A stretch of DNA of 64,000 nucleotides. Source: Actinomycetes bacterium (GTDB lineage: Bacteria; Actinomycetota; Acidimicrobiia; Acidimicrobiales; Ilumatobacteraceae). The stretch spans positions 21,864-85,863 of the forward strand of contig JANXUF010000078.1 of assembly GCA_025356335.1 (NCBI GenBank), given 5' to 3'. The notes under the pieces were generated by a model. That model worked only from the letters and a program-made list of their open reading frames with translations, was not told where the DNA came from and searched no databases. Shown here in pieces: positions 26,078 through 36,511 of this stretch (the stretch's first letter is position 1; every line of letters starts with the position of its first letter). A program made the translations under genes and the position numbers.

Positions 26078-26577
26078 CCGAGCACGACGAATCGACCGCA
26101 GTGCGCCCCGTCCTCGTCATCCTCATGGGATCAGCGAGCGACCTCGACCACGCCGGCAAGATCGCAAAGACGGCCGCCGAACTCGGCATCGATGTCGAAC
26201 AGCGCATCGGCTCCGCCCACAAAACCCCCCAACATGTGCTGGCGATCATCGACCAGTACGAAGCCGACCCGCGCCCGAAGGTATGGGTCACCATCGCCGG
26301 GCGTTCCAACGCACTCTCGGCTTTCGTCGATGCAGCGGTCACGGCTCCCGTCATCAGCTGCCCGCCGTTGTCGATGCCGGAAGATGTGTGGTCGAGCCTG
26401 CGAATGCCGAGCGATGTCGCCCCGCTGGTGGTCCTCGAACCGGTGAATGCGGCAATTGCCGCTGCCAAGATCCTCGCTCTGGTCGACCCGGCGATCGGAG
26501 TGGCACTCGCTGACTACCGCAAGACGGAATTCGCCAAGGTCACCGACGCCGACGCATCCCAACTGAGCCATGTCTAA
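26074..26577 (+). CDS. purE: AIR carboxylase, class II PurE type
   Basis: The product has 167 residues. The motifs VLMGSASDLDHAGKIAK, IGSAHKTPQHVL, VTIAGRSNALSAFVD and VISCPPLSMPEDVWSSLRMP match class II AIR carboxylases and the PurE part of animal PAICS. Class I N5-CAIR mutases instead have SAHRTP and AGAGGAAHLPGM. Class II enzymes carboxylate AIR directly with CO2 and need no PurK. No purK is found in the window, which is consistent. It overlaps purC by 4 bp and purF by 8 bp. Confidence 0.93.
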   Translation: MTEHDESTAVRPVLVILMGSASDLDHAGKIAKTAAELGIDVEQRIGSAHKTPQHVLAIIDQYEADPRPKVWVTIAGRSNALSAFVDAAVTAPVISCPPLSMPEDVWSSLRMPSDVAPLVVLEPVNAAIAAAKILALVDPAIGVALADYRKTEFAKVTDADASQLSHV

Positions 26578-28249
26578 GCATGTTGCTTTCTCGGTCGAGG
26601 CGACGCAGACCGGTTGGAGCACGTTGAGCTCACCGACTCCGTCGGGGGAGTTCGAGGGGGCGATAGCCCCTTCGTCCGACGGCGCTGGCCGGCTTGCCGG
26701 CCGCCGTCAACAGAAGAGCGCGGCGAAGCCGCTCGTCGCAACTCGAGCGAACGGAGAGAGCGACGGCGAGGAACGAGTCGAGCGAACGAGTGACGGCGAG
26801 GAACGAGCCGAGCGAACGAGTGAGATCGACGACTACCCGCACGACGAGTGCGGCGTGCTCGGCGTCTCGACGCCCCACGGCGACGGCCTTGCGCAGTTGG
26901 CCTTCTTCGGTCTGTACGCGCTGCAGCACCGCGGCCAGGAGGGTGCGGGCATTGCCGTCAGCGACGGCCATCGCGCCCGCGTCCACAAGGACACCGGTCT
27001 GGTGTCGCGAGTGTTTTCCCCCGAAACGCTCGCCCCGCTGACCGGCTATCACGCCATCGGCCATACCCGCTATTCGACAACCGGCGCGCCAGGTGCACGC
27101 AATGCTCAGCCGTTCATGGTCGAGACGATGCACGGACCGCTTGCCGTCGCCCACAACGGCAACATCGTCAATGCCCCGGCGTTACGCGACGAACTGCTGT
27201 CGAAAGGCTTCGGGCTGACCGCATCGTCCGACACCGAAGTACTGATGCTGATGCTCGCAGCCGCCGGTGGCCGCACGTGGGAGGAACGCCTCGAACGCAC
27301 CATACCGGCGTGGAAGGGCGCGTATTCGTTGACATTGCTGGCCGCCGACCGCGTACTCGGCGTGCGTGACCCCTGGGGTTTCCGTCCGCTGTCCGTCGGC
27401 CGACTGCCATCCGGCGGTCACGCACTGGCGTCGGAGACCTGCGCCCTGGAGACGCTCGGTTGCGTCGAGATCTCCGAGGTTGCACCCGGCGAGATCATCA
27501 CGCTGCAGGGTGCAGAAATGCACCGGCGACAGGCGCTGACTGCAGCGGCGACACAGTCGCACTGCACGTTCGAGTTCGTCTACTTCTCCCGTCCGGACTC
27601 CGTATGGGATGGCCGTAGCGTGCACAGCGTGCGCCAACTCCTCGGTGAGGCGCTCGCCGACGAATATCCGATCGAAGCCGACGTCGTGATTCCCGTGCCG
27701 GACTCCTCGATCCCTGCCGCCGTCGGGTACTCGCGGCGCAGTGGCATCGAATACAACGACGGACTGATCAAGAACCGCTACATCGGCCGCACCTTCATCG
27801 AACCGACACAGGAGATGCGCGAGCGCGGCGTCGCCCTCAAATTCAACGCGCTTCGCGAGAACCTGGCAGGCAAACGCGTCGTGATGATCGACGATTCACT
27901 CGTTCGCGGCACCACCGCAGGACCGCTCGTCAAACTCGTCCGCGACGCCGGCGCAACCGAAGTTCATCTATTGATCACCTGTCCGCCGATCACCCATGCC
28001 TGCCATTTCGGCGTCGACATGGGCCATGATCAGGATCTCGTCGCCGCCCGGCTGTCGGTGCCGGAAATCAGGGAATTGGTCGGAGTCGATTCGCTCGGCT
28101 TCCTGTCACTCGAAGGCATGATGCGTGCCGTCGGACGTGTATCGGATCCCGGCAGGGACGGCTATTGCAACGCCTGCTTCACCGGGCGCTATCCGATTCC
28201 GGTCGAGGAGGCACAAGCCAAGCTGGCGTTCGAGGGCGCGCTCGCATGA
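26570..28249 (+). CDS. purF: Amidophosphoribosyltransferase with unusually long propeptide
   Basis: The product has 559 residues. The mature enzyme should begin at Cys94 (CGVLGV), the N-terminal nucleophile of the glutaminase domain, with QHRGQEGAGIA and HTRYSTTGAPG after it. The PRTase part has VIPVPDSSIPAAVGYS and the PRPP loop VVMIDDSLVRGTT. It makes phosphoribosylamine from PRPP and glutamine, the first purine step. The 93 residues before Cys94 are far longer than usual (about 10-35). They are encoded by two GC-rich hairpins and a tandem repeat giving DGEERVERTS-type peptides. No in-frame ATG or GTG occurs closer to Cys94. It overlaps purE by 8 bp and purDM by 4 bp. Confidence 0.94.
   Translation: MSKHVAFSVEATQTGWSTLSSPTPSGEFEGAIAPSSDGAGRLAGRRQQKSAAKPLVATRANGESDGEERVERTSDGEERAERTSEIDDYPHDECGVLGVSTPHGDGLAQLAFFGLYALQHRGQEGAGIAVSDGHRARVHKDTGLVSRVFSPETLAPLTGYHAIGHTRYSTTGAPGARNAQPFMVETMHGPLAVAHNGNIVNAPALRDELLSKGFGLTASSDTEVLMLMLAAAGGRTWEERLERTIPAWKGAYSLTLLAADRVLGVRDPWGFRPLSVGRLPSGGHALASETCALETLGCVEISEVAPGEIITLQGAEMHRRQALTAAATQSHCTFEFVYFSRPDSVWDGRSVHSVRQLLGEALADEYPIEADVVIPVPDSSIPAAVGYSRRSGIEYNDGLIKNRYIGRTFIEPTQEMRERGVALKFNALRENLAGKRVVMIDDSLVRGTTAGPLVKLVRDAGATEVHLLITCPPITHACHFGVDMGHDQDLVAARLSVPEIRELVGVDSLGFLSLEGMMRAVGRVSDPGRDGYCNACFTGRYPIPVEEAQAKLAFEGALA
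26641..26825. repeat. Hairpins and tandem repeat inside the purF propeptide region
   Basis: A long imperfect hairpin (GTCGG...CCGAC, 26641-26680, with inner GGGGGCGATAGCCCC) is followed by GGCCGGC-TT-GCCGGCC (26687-26702). Two and a half copies of a 30-35-bp unit starting GAGCGAACG (at 26745, 26780 and 26810) come next. The whole block is in frame with purF. It looks like a palindromic repeat element that inserted into the start of the gene without breaking it. Confidence 0.65.
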
Positions 28250-30627
28250 GGATCCTCATCGTCGGCGGCGGTGGACGCGAGCATGCGCTGGCGTGGAAGA
28301 CGCTGCAGTCGCCGCTGTGCACACAGTTGTACGTGGCACCCGGCAACGCCGGCACCCCCGGCGTCACCGTCGCCATCGAAGCGACCAATGTCGAGTCGCT
28401 CGTCGATTTCGCCGTCACCGAAGAGATCGACCTCGTGATCGTCGGGCCGGAATCTGCGCTCGAACTCGGCCTCGCCGACGCCATGTGGGCGAAGGGGATC
28501 AAGACGTTCGGGCCGTCGCAACTGGCGGCGAGGATCGAATCGTCGAAGGCCTTCGCCCGAGACATCGCTGCCGAGCTCGCCATCCCTTCGCCGATCTACA
28601 ACACCTTCACCGACGAAGCAGATGCGCTGACCTGGTGGGGCGGATTCAACCGACCGGTCGTCGTCAAGAAATCGGCACTCGCCGCTGGCAAGGGCGTGAT
28701 CGTCCCGACGGACGCCATCGCCACGGAGCAGGCGATCCACGATCTGCTCGCCGGTGGCGGCGAGATCGTGCTCGAAGAACGACTCGACGGTCCGGAATGC
28801 TCGCTGCTGGTGTTGACCGATGGCACCACCGCGTTGCCGTTGCCGATGGTGCAGGACCACAAGCGCATCGGCGAGGGTGACATCGGTCTGAACACCGGTG
28901 GTATGGGTGCCTTTGCGCCGGCGGTCGTCCCGTTCGCCGCCGACGAACTGACGCGGACGTTCGTACAGCCGGTGATCGACCACTTCCGCATGCTCGGCAC
29001 TCCCTATATCGGGGTCCTCTATGCAGGCTTGATGCTGACGCCACAGGGGCCGAAGCTGATCGAGTTCAACTGCCGTTTCGGTGATCCGGAAGCCCAGGCG
29101 ATCATGCCACTGCTGCGTTCCGATCTCGTCGAACTCGCCCTGGCGTGCTGCGATTCGACATTGCACGCCCACACCATCGAGATCTGCGACGGATCGGCGT
29201 GCGCTGTCGTCGCCGCCACCGCCGGTTACCCGTCTGCGCCGGTACTCGGGTCGCCGATCACATTCCCGCTCACCGTCCCTTCCGACGTCTTGATCTTCCA
29301 TGCGGGAACCAGTGCCGATCACGACGGTGCGATCCGCACATCTGGCGGCCGCGTGCTCGCTGTCACCGGGCTCGGCCCCGATCTCGGCGCTGCCCGCGAC
29401 GCCGCCTACGCAACACTCGACCGCATCGATTTCGACGGGAAGTACGTACGGGCAGACATCGGCTGGCGGGCGATCGGGGCAGGACTCTCGACCTATGCAG
29501 CTGCCGGCGTCGACATCGACGAGGGCAACCGCGCCGTCTCGATGCTCAAGGTGGCCGTCGAACGGACCCATACCCCCGCAGTACTCGCCGGGATCGGCGC
29601 CTTCGGCGGAACACTCGACGTCAGCGCCCTCAAGGCGTACGATGCGCCGGTCCTCGTCGCTTCGACGGACGGAGTCGGTACGAAGGTCGAGCTCGCAGCC
29701 CGCGCCGGTCGCCCGTGGGTCTCGGGGACGGACATCGTCAACCATTGCATCGACGACGTGCTCGTGCAGAACGCCAGGCCGCTGTTCTTCCTCGACTACA
29801 TCGCTGCGTCTTCGCTCGACTCCAACCTCGTTGCGGCAGTGGTCACAAGCATGGCCGAAGCCTGTGAGGCTGCAGGCTGCATACTCCTCGGAGGCGAGAC
29901 CGCCGAGATGCCAGGGGTCTACATGCCGGGTGCGTTCGATGTCGCCGGCACACTTGTTGGCGTCGCCGAACGCGCAGACCTACTGCCGAGACCGGATATC
30001 GGCGTCGGCGACATCCTCCTCGGCCTCAGTTCATCCGGACCGCATACCAATGGCTATTCGCTGTTGCGCAAACTGTTCCAGTGGATCCCGCTCGAGGCCC
30101 AGCCGTCCCCCCTCGACCGTCCGCTCGTCGATGCGTTGCTGCAGCCCCACCGGTCGTATCTGCCGGTGCTCGACGACGTACTGAAGTCCGGCAAGGTCAA
30201 GGCGCTTGCGCACATCACCGGTGGCGGACTGATCGAGAACGTGCCGCGGGTCCTGCCACCGGCGACCTCTGCAGAGATACGGCTCGGCTCGTGGCCTGTC
30301 CCTCCGCTGTTCCAACTCGTCACCGAACTGACTCCGAACATGAGCACCGAGGAACGCCACCGCAGCCTCAATATGGGCATCGGTATGGTTGTCGTCGTCG
30401 CGCCGGAAGATCTCGCCGAGGTACAGTCCGCCATTGCGGAGACGAGTTGGCAGATCGGAGTCGTCACCGTCGGTAACCGCCACGTCAATCTCGTCACTTC
30501 GACGACGCCGGTCCCTGCTTCACAGCACTCGCCGGGCACGTCACAGCACTCGCCGGGCGCACCACGGCACTCGGAGAGCGCGTCGGGTGTCTTGCCGATC
30601 TGGGCCGGCAGTGAACGCCCAGCTTGA
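28246..30627 (+). CDS. purD-purM: Bifunctional GAR synthetase - AIR synthetase (PurD-PurM fusion)
   Basis: The product has 793 residues. Residues 1 to about 425 are PurD (ATP-grasp): MRILIVGGGGREHALAWK, LVIVGPESALELGL, VVVKKSALAAGKGV, LNTGGMGAFAP and EFNCRFGDPEAQAIM. Residues from about 430 to 765 are PurM, with GAFGGTLDVS, VASTDGVGTKVELA, DIVNHCIDDVLVQNARPLFFLDY, LLGGETAEMPGVY and ITGGGLIENVPRV. It makes GAR from phosphoribosylamine and later AIR from FGAM. The tail has SQHSPGT-type tandem repeats. The fusion mirrors yeast ADE5,7 and the first two parts of animal GART. The ATG overlaps the purF stop (ATGA); purN starts inside its 3' end. Confidence 0.96.
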   Translation: MRILIVGGGGREHALAWKTLQSPLCTQLYVAPGNAGTPGVTVAIEATNVESLVDFAVTEEIDLVIVGPESALELGLADAMWAKGIKTFGPSQLAARIESSKAFARDIAAELAIPSPIYNTFTDEADALTWWGGFNRPVVVKKSALAAGKGVIVPTDAIATEQAIHDLLAGGGEIVLEERLDGPECSLLVLTDGTTALPLPMVQDHKRIGEGDIGLNTGGMGAFAPAVVPFAADELTRTFVQPVIDHFRMLGTPYIGVLYAGLMLTPQGPKLIEFNCRFGDPEAQAIMPLLRSDLVELALACCDSTLHAHTIEICDGSACAVVAATAGYPSAPVLGSPITFPLTVPSDVLIFHAGTSADHDGAIRTSGGRVLAVTGLGPDLGAARDAAYATLDRIDFDGKYVRADIGWRAIGAGLSTYAAAGVDIDEGNRAVSMLKVAVERTHTPAVLAGIGAFGGTLDVSALKAYDAPVLVASTDGVGTKVELAARAGRPWVSGTDIVNHCIDDVLVQNARPLFFLDYIAASSLDSNLVAAVVTSMAEACEAAGCILLGGETAEMPGVYMPGAFDVAGTLVGVAERADLLPRPDIGVGDILLGLSSSGPHTNGYSLLRKLFQWIPLEAQPSPLDRPLVDALLQPHRSYLPVLDDVLKSGKVKALAHITGGGLIENVPRVLPPATSAEIRLGSWPVPPLFQLVTELTPNMSTEERHRSLNMGIGMVVVVAPEDLAEVQSAIAETSWQIGVVTVGNRHVNLVTSTTPVPASQHSPGTSQHSPGAPRHSESASGVLPIWAGSERPA

Positions 30628-31327
30628 CCACGTCGATCCGGCGCTGGGCGACACCACTGCTGCGACGCAGACGGTTCGTCTCGTCGTGCTGGCGTCCGGC
30701 AACGGCAGCAACCTGCAGGCACTGATCGACGCCTGCGGGCGCCAGATCAGTGGCGATGTCGTGCTCGTCGTGAGCGACCAGCCCGACGCCAAAGCGCTGC
30801 GCCGCGCTGAACGCGCCGGCATCGCCCATCAGGTGATCGCCAAGCTGCCCGGTGAATCGAGGCGGGACGTCGATCAGCGTCTCGCCGACCGGGTCGCCGC
30901 AGCGGACCCCGACTGGATCATCCTCGCGGGGTGGATGCGACTGTTGTCGAGTACCTTCCTCGACCGTTTCGCCGATCATGTCGTCAACCTCCATCCCGCA
31001 TTGCCTGGTGAATACCCGGGATTGCATTCGATCGAGCGGGCCTACGCCGACGCCGTGGCGGGACGCCGTGACTACACCGGTCTGATGGTGCACCTCGTGC
31101 CGGACGAAGCCATCGACGATGGTCCCGTTCTGGCGATGACAGAGGTTCCGATTTTCCCGGATGACACACTGGAGCAACTTGCCGATCGCATGCATCTCGC
31201 CGAACACGATCTGCTCGTCCGCACCGTCGCTCAGCTCCCACCCGTTTCTCGTGTCACGCCAGTTGCCGACCATCCCGCCGCAGTCCCGTTCAGTCCCGGC
31301 CGGACGGACCAAGCCGCTCACCCGTAA
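30611..31327 (+). CDS. purN: Phosphoribosylglycinamide formyltransferase
   Basis: The product has 238 residues. VRLVVLASGNGSNLQALIDA (about 18-37) binds GAR. The catalytic Asn-His-Asp set is in VVNLHPALPGEYPGLHSIERA and HLVPDEAIDDGPVL. It transfers formyl from 10-formyl-THF to GAR. The GTG at 30611 overlaps the end of purDM by 17 bp. The C-terminal 25 residues are low-complexity. guaB begins 15 nt downstream. Confidence 0.93.
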   Translation: MNAQLDHVDPALGDTTAATQTVRLVVLASGNGSNLQALIDACGRQISGDVVLVVSDQPDAKALRRAERAGIAHQVIAKLPGESRRDVDQRLADRVAAADPDWIILAGWMRLLSSTFLDRFADHVVNLHPALPGEYPGLHSIERAYADAVAGRRDYTGLMVHLVPDEAIDDGPVLAMTEVPIFPDDTLEQLADRMHLAEHDLLVRTVAQLPPVSRVTPVADHPAAVPFSPGRTDQAAHP

Positions 31328-32845
<1,518 letters not shown>

Positions 32846-32857
32846 GCGCCCCGCCGG

Positions 32858-33931
32858 TCACGCCCCGCGGCAGGCGGCTTGAGCGGTATTGAGGGTGGCG
32901 ACCTGGGCATTGAATGCGTCGAGATTGAATGCCGCCAACAGCGACTGTGCTGTTGGCTGGTCGCCGCTGGATTCAGCGTTGCGGAGGAGGACGAGTTGGT
33001 TCAGCGCCGGGATCATCGCCGTGACGGCGTCGTTGACGGCTGTGCAGGCAGTGACCTTCGCCTGAGCAGCGGTCAGCGCGGTGTTGGATGCATCGAGTTT
33101 TGCCTGCAACGCCGCCTGCGTCGCCTGCGCATCGGTGCCAGCCTTGGCAACGGCGGCTGCGGCGGCGGCCTGCGCATCACCGGCGGCTTTGGCGACAGCT
33201 GCAGCCTGGTCTGCCTGCGCTTTGGCCGCAGCTGCCTGGGCATCGGCCGTGGCCTGCGCCCTGGCAGCGGCGAGCACCTGTGCGGAGTTCGCGGCCGCAT
33301 CAGCCGCTGCCTTGTTCGCCGCTGCGAGTTCTGCCGCTGCCTTGGCAGAGGCGTCGACGAGCTGTGTCTGGGAACTGGCGACCTGCTTGGCGACGGCGTC
33401 TTTGTCCGTGGTCGCCTTGTGCCAGAGAAAGGCAAATGCTGCCGCGGCGACCAACGCCAGCCCGAGCAAGATCGCCAACAGCGGAGACCGCTTGGGGACA
33501 GAAGCCGGTGGCGGAGGCGGGATCACGACGAACGGGGCGGGCGATTCGTCGGTCCACGCCGCCCGGCGCAGCGCATTCCCGCCGCCCCGATGACCTCCGT
33601 CGACGGTGTCGTCGCGCTCGGCGTGCTCGTTGTCGTCGCGCATGTTCCCGGCGAACATGTTCTCGGCGAGCACGGTCCCGGGGAGCACGGTCCCGGGGAG
33701 CAACGGGTCGATCGGCGAACGCACTGTGGCGACTTCATGGCGGTGCAGGCCGGCGATTGCTGACGAGCCGTAGGTCGGAGTCGGATCGATGTAGACGTCA
33801 GGCAGTGGCTGATCGGCGTAGGGCGTCTGGTTCGTCGGACCATCCCACGGGGAGATGGTCGTGTTGTTCGACGACCGCTGCTTCGGGGCGGTGTGCTCGG
33901 AGTCGAAATGAGTTCCCTGTTGATCAGACAC
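32858..33931 (-). CDS. Single-pass membrane coiled-coil protein, paralogue A
   Basis: The product has 357 residues and is of unknown function. The N-terminal about 150 residues are hydrophilic, with a duplicated LLPGTVLPGTVLAEN stretch and a proline run. One transmembrane helix follows (LLAILLGLALVAAAAFAFLW, about 153-172). Then come about 120 residues of Ala-rich coiled coil and a small C-terminal domain with two cysteines (TACTAVNDAVTAMIPALNQLVLL ... QAACRGA). The architecture and C-terminal domain match the next gene (34033-34923), so the two are tandem paralogues. The GTG at 33931 has GGAGG about 7 nt upstream. Confidence 0.8.
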   Translation of the reverse strand: MSDQQGTHFDSEHTAPKQRSSNNTTISPWDGPTNQTPYADQPLPDVYIDPTPTYGSSAIAGLHRHEVATVRSPIDPLLPGTVLPGTVLAENMFAGNMRDDNEHAERDDTVDGGHRGGGNALRRAAWTDESPAPFVVIPPPPPASVPKRSPLLAILLGLALVAAAAFAFLWHKATTDKDAVAKQVASSQTQLVDASAKAAAELAAANKAAADAAANSAQVLAAARAQATADAQAAAAKAQADQAAAVAKAAGDAQAAAAAAVAKAGTDAQATQAALQAKLDASNTALTAAQAKVTACTAVNDAVTAMIPALNQLVLLRNAESSGDQPTAQSLLAAFNLDAFNAQVATLNTAQAACRGA

Positions 33932-34032
33932 GTCGTGTCCCTCCTCATGGTGTGGCTCAACGGTAGCGTCAGAGCAGCAGCGCCTTCCGCTCGCCCCGCA
34001 GTGAAGTTCTCCTGGTGGCGGGTCGGCGCCTA

Positions 34033-34923
34033 CTAGGCCGCCGGCGTGTTCAGGCAGGCCTGCAGCGCATCGTTCCACGTGTTCTTGTTGCTATCGAAGC
34101 CTGAGGCGTTGATGGCGTTCAACGCTGCCTGTGCCGCCGAGGTGTTGTTGGAGTTGATCGCCCCGGCAAGAGCAACGAAGTTGTTGAGATCGGGAACGAT
34201 GTCGTTCGACGTCTTGGCGAATGCCTGACAGATCTGCAGACTGGAGATGTTCCCGGTGCCCTTCGCCTGTTCGGCTGTGAGCGCTGCGGTCGCTGCCGTA
34301 AGCGCGGCATTGGCGGCGTCGAGTTTCTTCTGCAGATCACCGGATGTGGAGCCGGCATCGGTCTTCGCCTGAGCGATTGCGGCGGTGGCGTCGGCCTGCG
34401 CCTTGGCGACGGCGGCAGTGGCGTCGGCGCGCACCTTGGCGATCGCTGCGTCCGAAGCGGTCTTCGCCTGGGCGGTGGCGGCGGAGATCGCCGCCTGCTC
34501 GTCGGACTTCGCTGAATCGGTCGCCTTCTTCGCCGCCGCCACGTCGGTCGCCGCCTTCTTCGTCACGGTGGTGATTTGCGCCTGGGCGTCTGCTGCCTGC
34601 TTCTTGGCCGTATCCGCGTCGCTCGTCGATGAGCGCCACAGGAACGCCAACACGCCGGCGGCGACCACGGCGAGCGCAAGCAGGATCGGAAACAGCGGCG
34701 AATTCTTCTTGGAGGACCCGGACGACGGCGTTGGCACCGTCATCGGCGCAATCGGCGGCGGGATATACGCCGGCTCGGGTTGCACGTACTGCTGTTGGGG
34801 AAACGGCTGCTGGTACCCGGTACCCGGGTCAGACCACTGGCCGGGCTGCTGACCCTGCGCCGGATACTGACCGGTGTTCTCCGGCTGTGCGCCACCGAAT
34901 TGATTGCCATATTGATCCGACAT
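34033..34923 (-). CDS. Single-pass membrane coiled-coil protein, paralogue B
   Basis: The product has 296 residues. A Q/P/G-rich N-terminus (GQYPAQGQQPGQW), one transmembrane helix (LFPILLALAVVAAGVLAFLW, about 77-96), and a long Ala/Lys/Thr-rich coiled coil (about 100-215) are followed by a C-terminal domain with two cysteines (LQICQAFAKTSNDIVPDLNNFVALAGA ... ALQACLNTPAA). This order is the same as in the upstream-encoded paralogue A. The topology places the coiled coil and the Cys-paired domain outside the membrane. No enzymatic motif is seen. Confidence 0.8.
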   Translation of the reverse strand: MSDQYGNQFGGAQPENTGQYPAQGQQPGQWSDPGTGYQQPFPQQQYVQPEPAYIPPPIAPMTVPTPSSGSSKKNSPLFPILLALAVVAAGVLAFLWRSSTSDADTAKKQAADAQAQITTVTKKAATDVAAAKKATDSAKSDEQAAISAATAQAKTASDAAIAKVRADATAAVAKAQADATAAIAQAKTDAGSTSGDLQKKLDAANAALTAATAALTAEQAKGTGNISSLQICQAFAKTSNDIVPDLNNFVALAGAINSNNTSAAQAALNAINASGFDSNKNTWNDALQACLNTPAA

Positions 34924-35066
34924 TGAGGTGCCCCCGAACGATGGTGAAAAGAGTGACGCTAGCTTCTCGCCAGCTTCAGATCGGAGCTACGGGGCAAATC
35001 CGGGTTCGGTTCTGTGTCGATGATCGTGCCTGTTCAGGCAGCGCAAATCGCCACAACGGAATTGCC

Positions 35067-36503
35067 TCAGGCAAGCTTTTCGACAAAGCCCTCGAGTTGG
35101 CGAAGATTGCGGCACTCATAGACCCCGTCAGTATGCGCGCCGTAGTCGCCGACGATCGAATCGCCGGTGTTCCAGTAGCTCTTCGGCTCGGGATTCAGCC
35201 AGTACACGTGGCGTGCCTTCTGACGGATCTCCTTGACGACCCACGACTGGCTGGCGTGATAGTTGTTCCGAGCGTCGCCGAGCAGGAGCACGGTCGTCTT
35301 CGGGCCGACATCGCGGCCGTACTTCTCCCAGAAGACCTCGAAGGCGTGGCCGTAGTCGGAGTGGCCGTCGACCCAGACCACGTCTGCTTCGGTGTTCACC
35401 CGGTGGATTGCTTCCTGGATGTCCTCGGTCGTCTTGAAGTACTCGGTGACCTCGTCGAGGCCGTCGATGAAGACGAAGGATCGGACCTTGGAGAACTGTC
35501 CCTGGATCGCGTACACCAGCATGAGCGTGAAGCGGGCGAATGCGGCGACTGACCCGGAGATGTCGGCGACGACCATCAGCTCAGGTTTGGCGGGGCGTGG
35601 ATATTTGAACTTCGGTTCAGCCGGGACGCCGCCATAGCTCAGGGAGTGCCGAACGGTACTGCGGAAATCGAGCGGACCCTTGCGACCATGGCGTCGCTTG
35701 CGTGCCAGGCGGGCTGCGAGTTTGCGCGTCAACGGCTGCAACGCCTTGCGCAGGTTGATCATCTCGTCGCGGCTGGCGTGCATGAACTCGACGTCCTCGG
35801 GCAGCGGTTTGCGCAACGTCTTGGCCATCGCCTCTGCGCCGCGGTCAGCGACGAGGCGGCGACGGATCTCTGATTCGATCTCCGCCTTGAACTGCTCGAT
35901 TCGGCTGTCGTACTCGTCCTTCTCGAGGCGCTCCTCGAGGCCCGTCAGCTCGCCGCCGACCTCTTGGCGGCTCGCTTCCATCAACTTCTCGAGCATCGAG
36001 TCGAGATCGAGATTCCTCAACGTGCGGTAGAGGTAGTAGGTACCCCCGACCGGCCGACCCGGTTCCATGCCGGCGAAGCGCTGCACCGACTGCTTGGCCA
36101 ACGCCCGCATCATCGCCTGGTCACCGTTGAGCAGTGCCTGGTAGAGCATCATCGCCAGCTCTTCAGGGGTCAGCGAGTCCATGCCACCGCCAGAACCCTT
36201 ACCCTCACCTTGACGGTTCTGCTCCTGCATTTCGCGCCACATCTCGTCGGCGTCGGTGGTGCCGTCTTCGAGCAGGCTGTAGTGCGGTCCGCGCAGGCTG
36301 AAGTACACCTCGAAAACGGTTTCGAACGCCCGCCAGTGCGAGTTGCTCTTCACCAACGTGGCACCGAGTGCGTATTTGAAGGCATCCCGATCCTCGATCG
36401 GGATCTGCTTGACGGCTTCCATGGCGTCGAGGTTCTCAGTCAGCGAAACCGGCAGCCCGGCATTGCGTAGCTCGGCGACGAAGCCGTTGAGCAGGTCGAG
36501 CAC
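35067..36503 (-). CDS. VWA domain protein, CoxE-like
   Basis: The product has 478 residues. The N-terminal half is helical (LLNGFVAELRNAGLPVSLTENLDAM). The C-terminal half is a von Willebrand factor A domain with the metal site VVADISGSVAAFARF, a conserved threonine region (NTEADVVWVDGHSDYGHAF) and LLLGDARNNYH. CoxE/YehP-type proteins pair with a MoxR ATPase to remodel or insert metal into a target complex. It starts 8 nt after the MoxR gene. No carbon monoxide dehydrogenase genes are nearby, so the target is unknown. Confidence 0.9.
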   Translation of the reverse strand: MLDLLNGFVAELRNAGLPVSLTENLDAMEAVKQIPIEDRDAFKYALGATLVKSNSHWRAFETVFEVYFSLRGPHYSLLEDGTTDADEMWREMQEQNRQGEGKGSGGGMDSLTPEELAMMLYQALLNGDQAMMRALAKQSVQRFAGMEPGRPVGGTYYLYRTLRNLDLDSMLEKLMEASRQEVGGELTGLEERLEKDEYDSRIEQFKAEIESEIRRRLVADRGAEAMAKTLRKPLPEDVEFMHASRDEMINLRKALQPLTRKLAARLARKRRHGRKGPLDFRSTVRHSLSYGGVPAEPKFKYPRPAKPELMVVADISGSVAAFARFTLMLVYAIQGQFSKVRSFVFIDGLDEVTEYFKTTEDIQEAIHRVNTEADVVWVDGHSDYGHAFEVFWEKYGRDVGPKTTVLLLGDARNNYHASQSWVVKEIRQKARHVYWLNPEPKSYWNTGDSIVGDYGAHTDGVYECRNLRQLEGFVEKLA

Positions 36504-36511
36504 GGGGGGTG

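Noticed and set aside
26073..26577. Calling purE an N5-CAIR mutase that needs PurK
   Set aside because: The motifs are class II (SAHK, AGRSN, SCPP) and no purK accompanies it.
26745..26825. A CRISPR-like array in purF
   Set aside because: The units are adjacent with no spacers, only 2.5 copies, and in frame with a housekeeping gene. No cas gene is present anywhere in the window.
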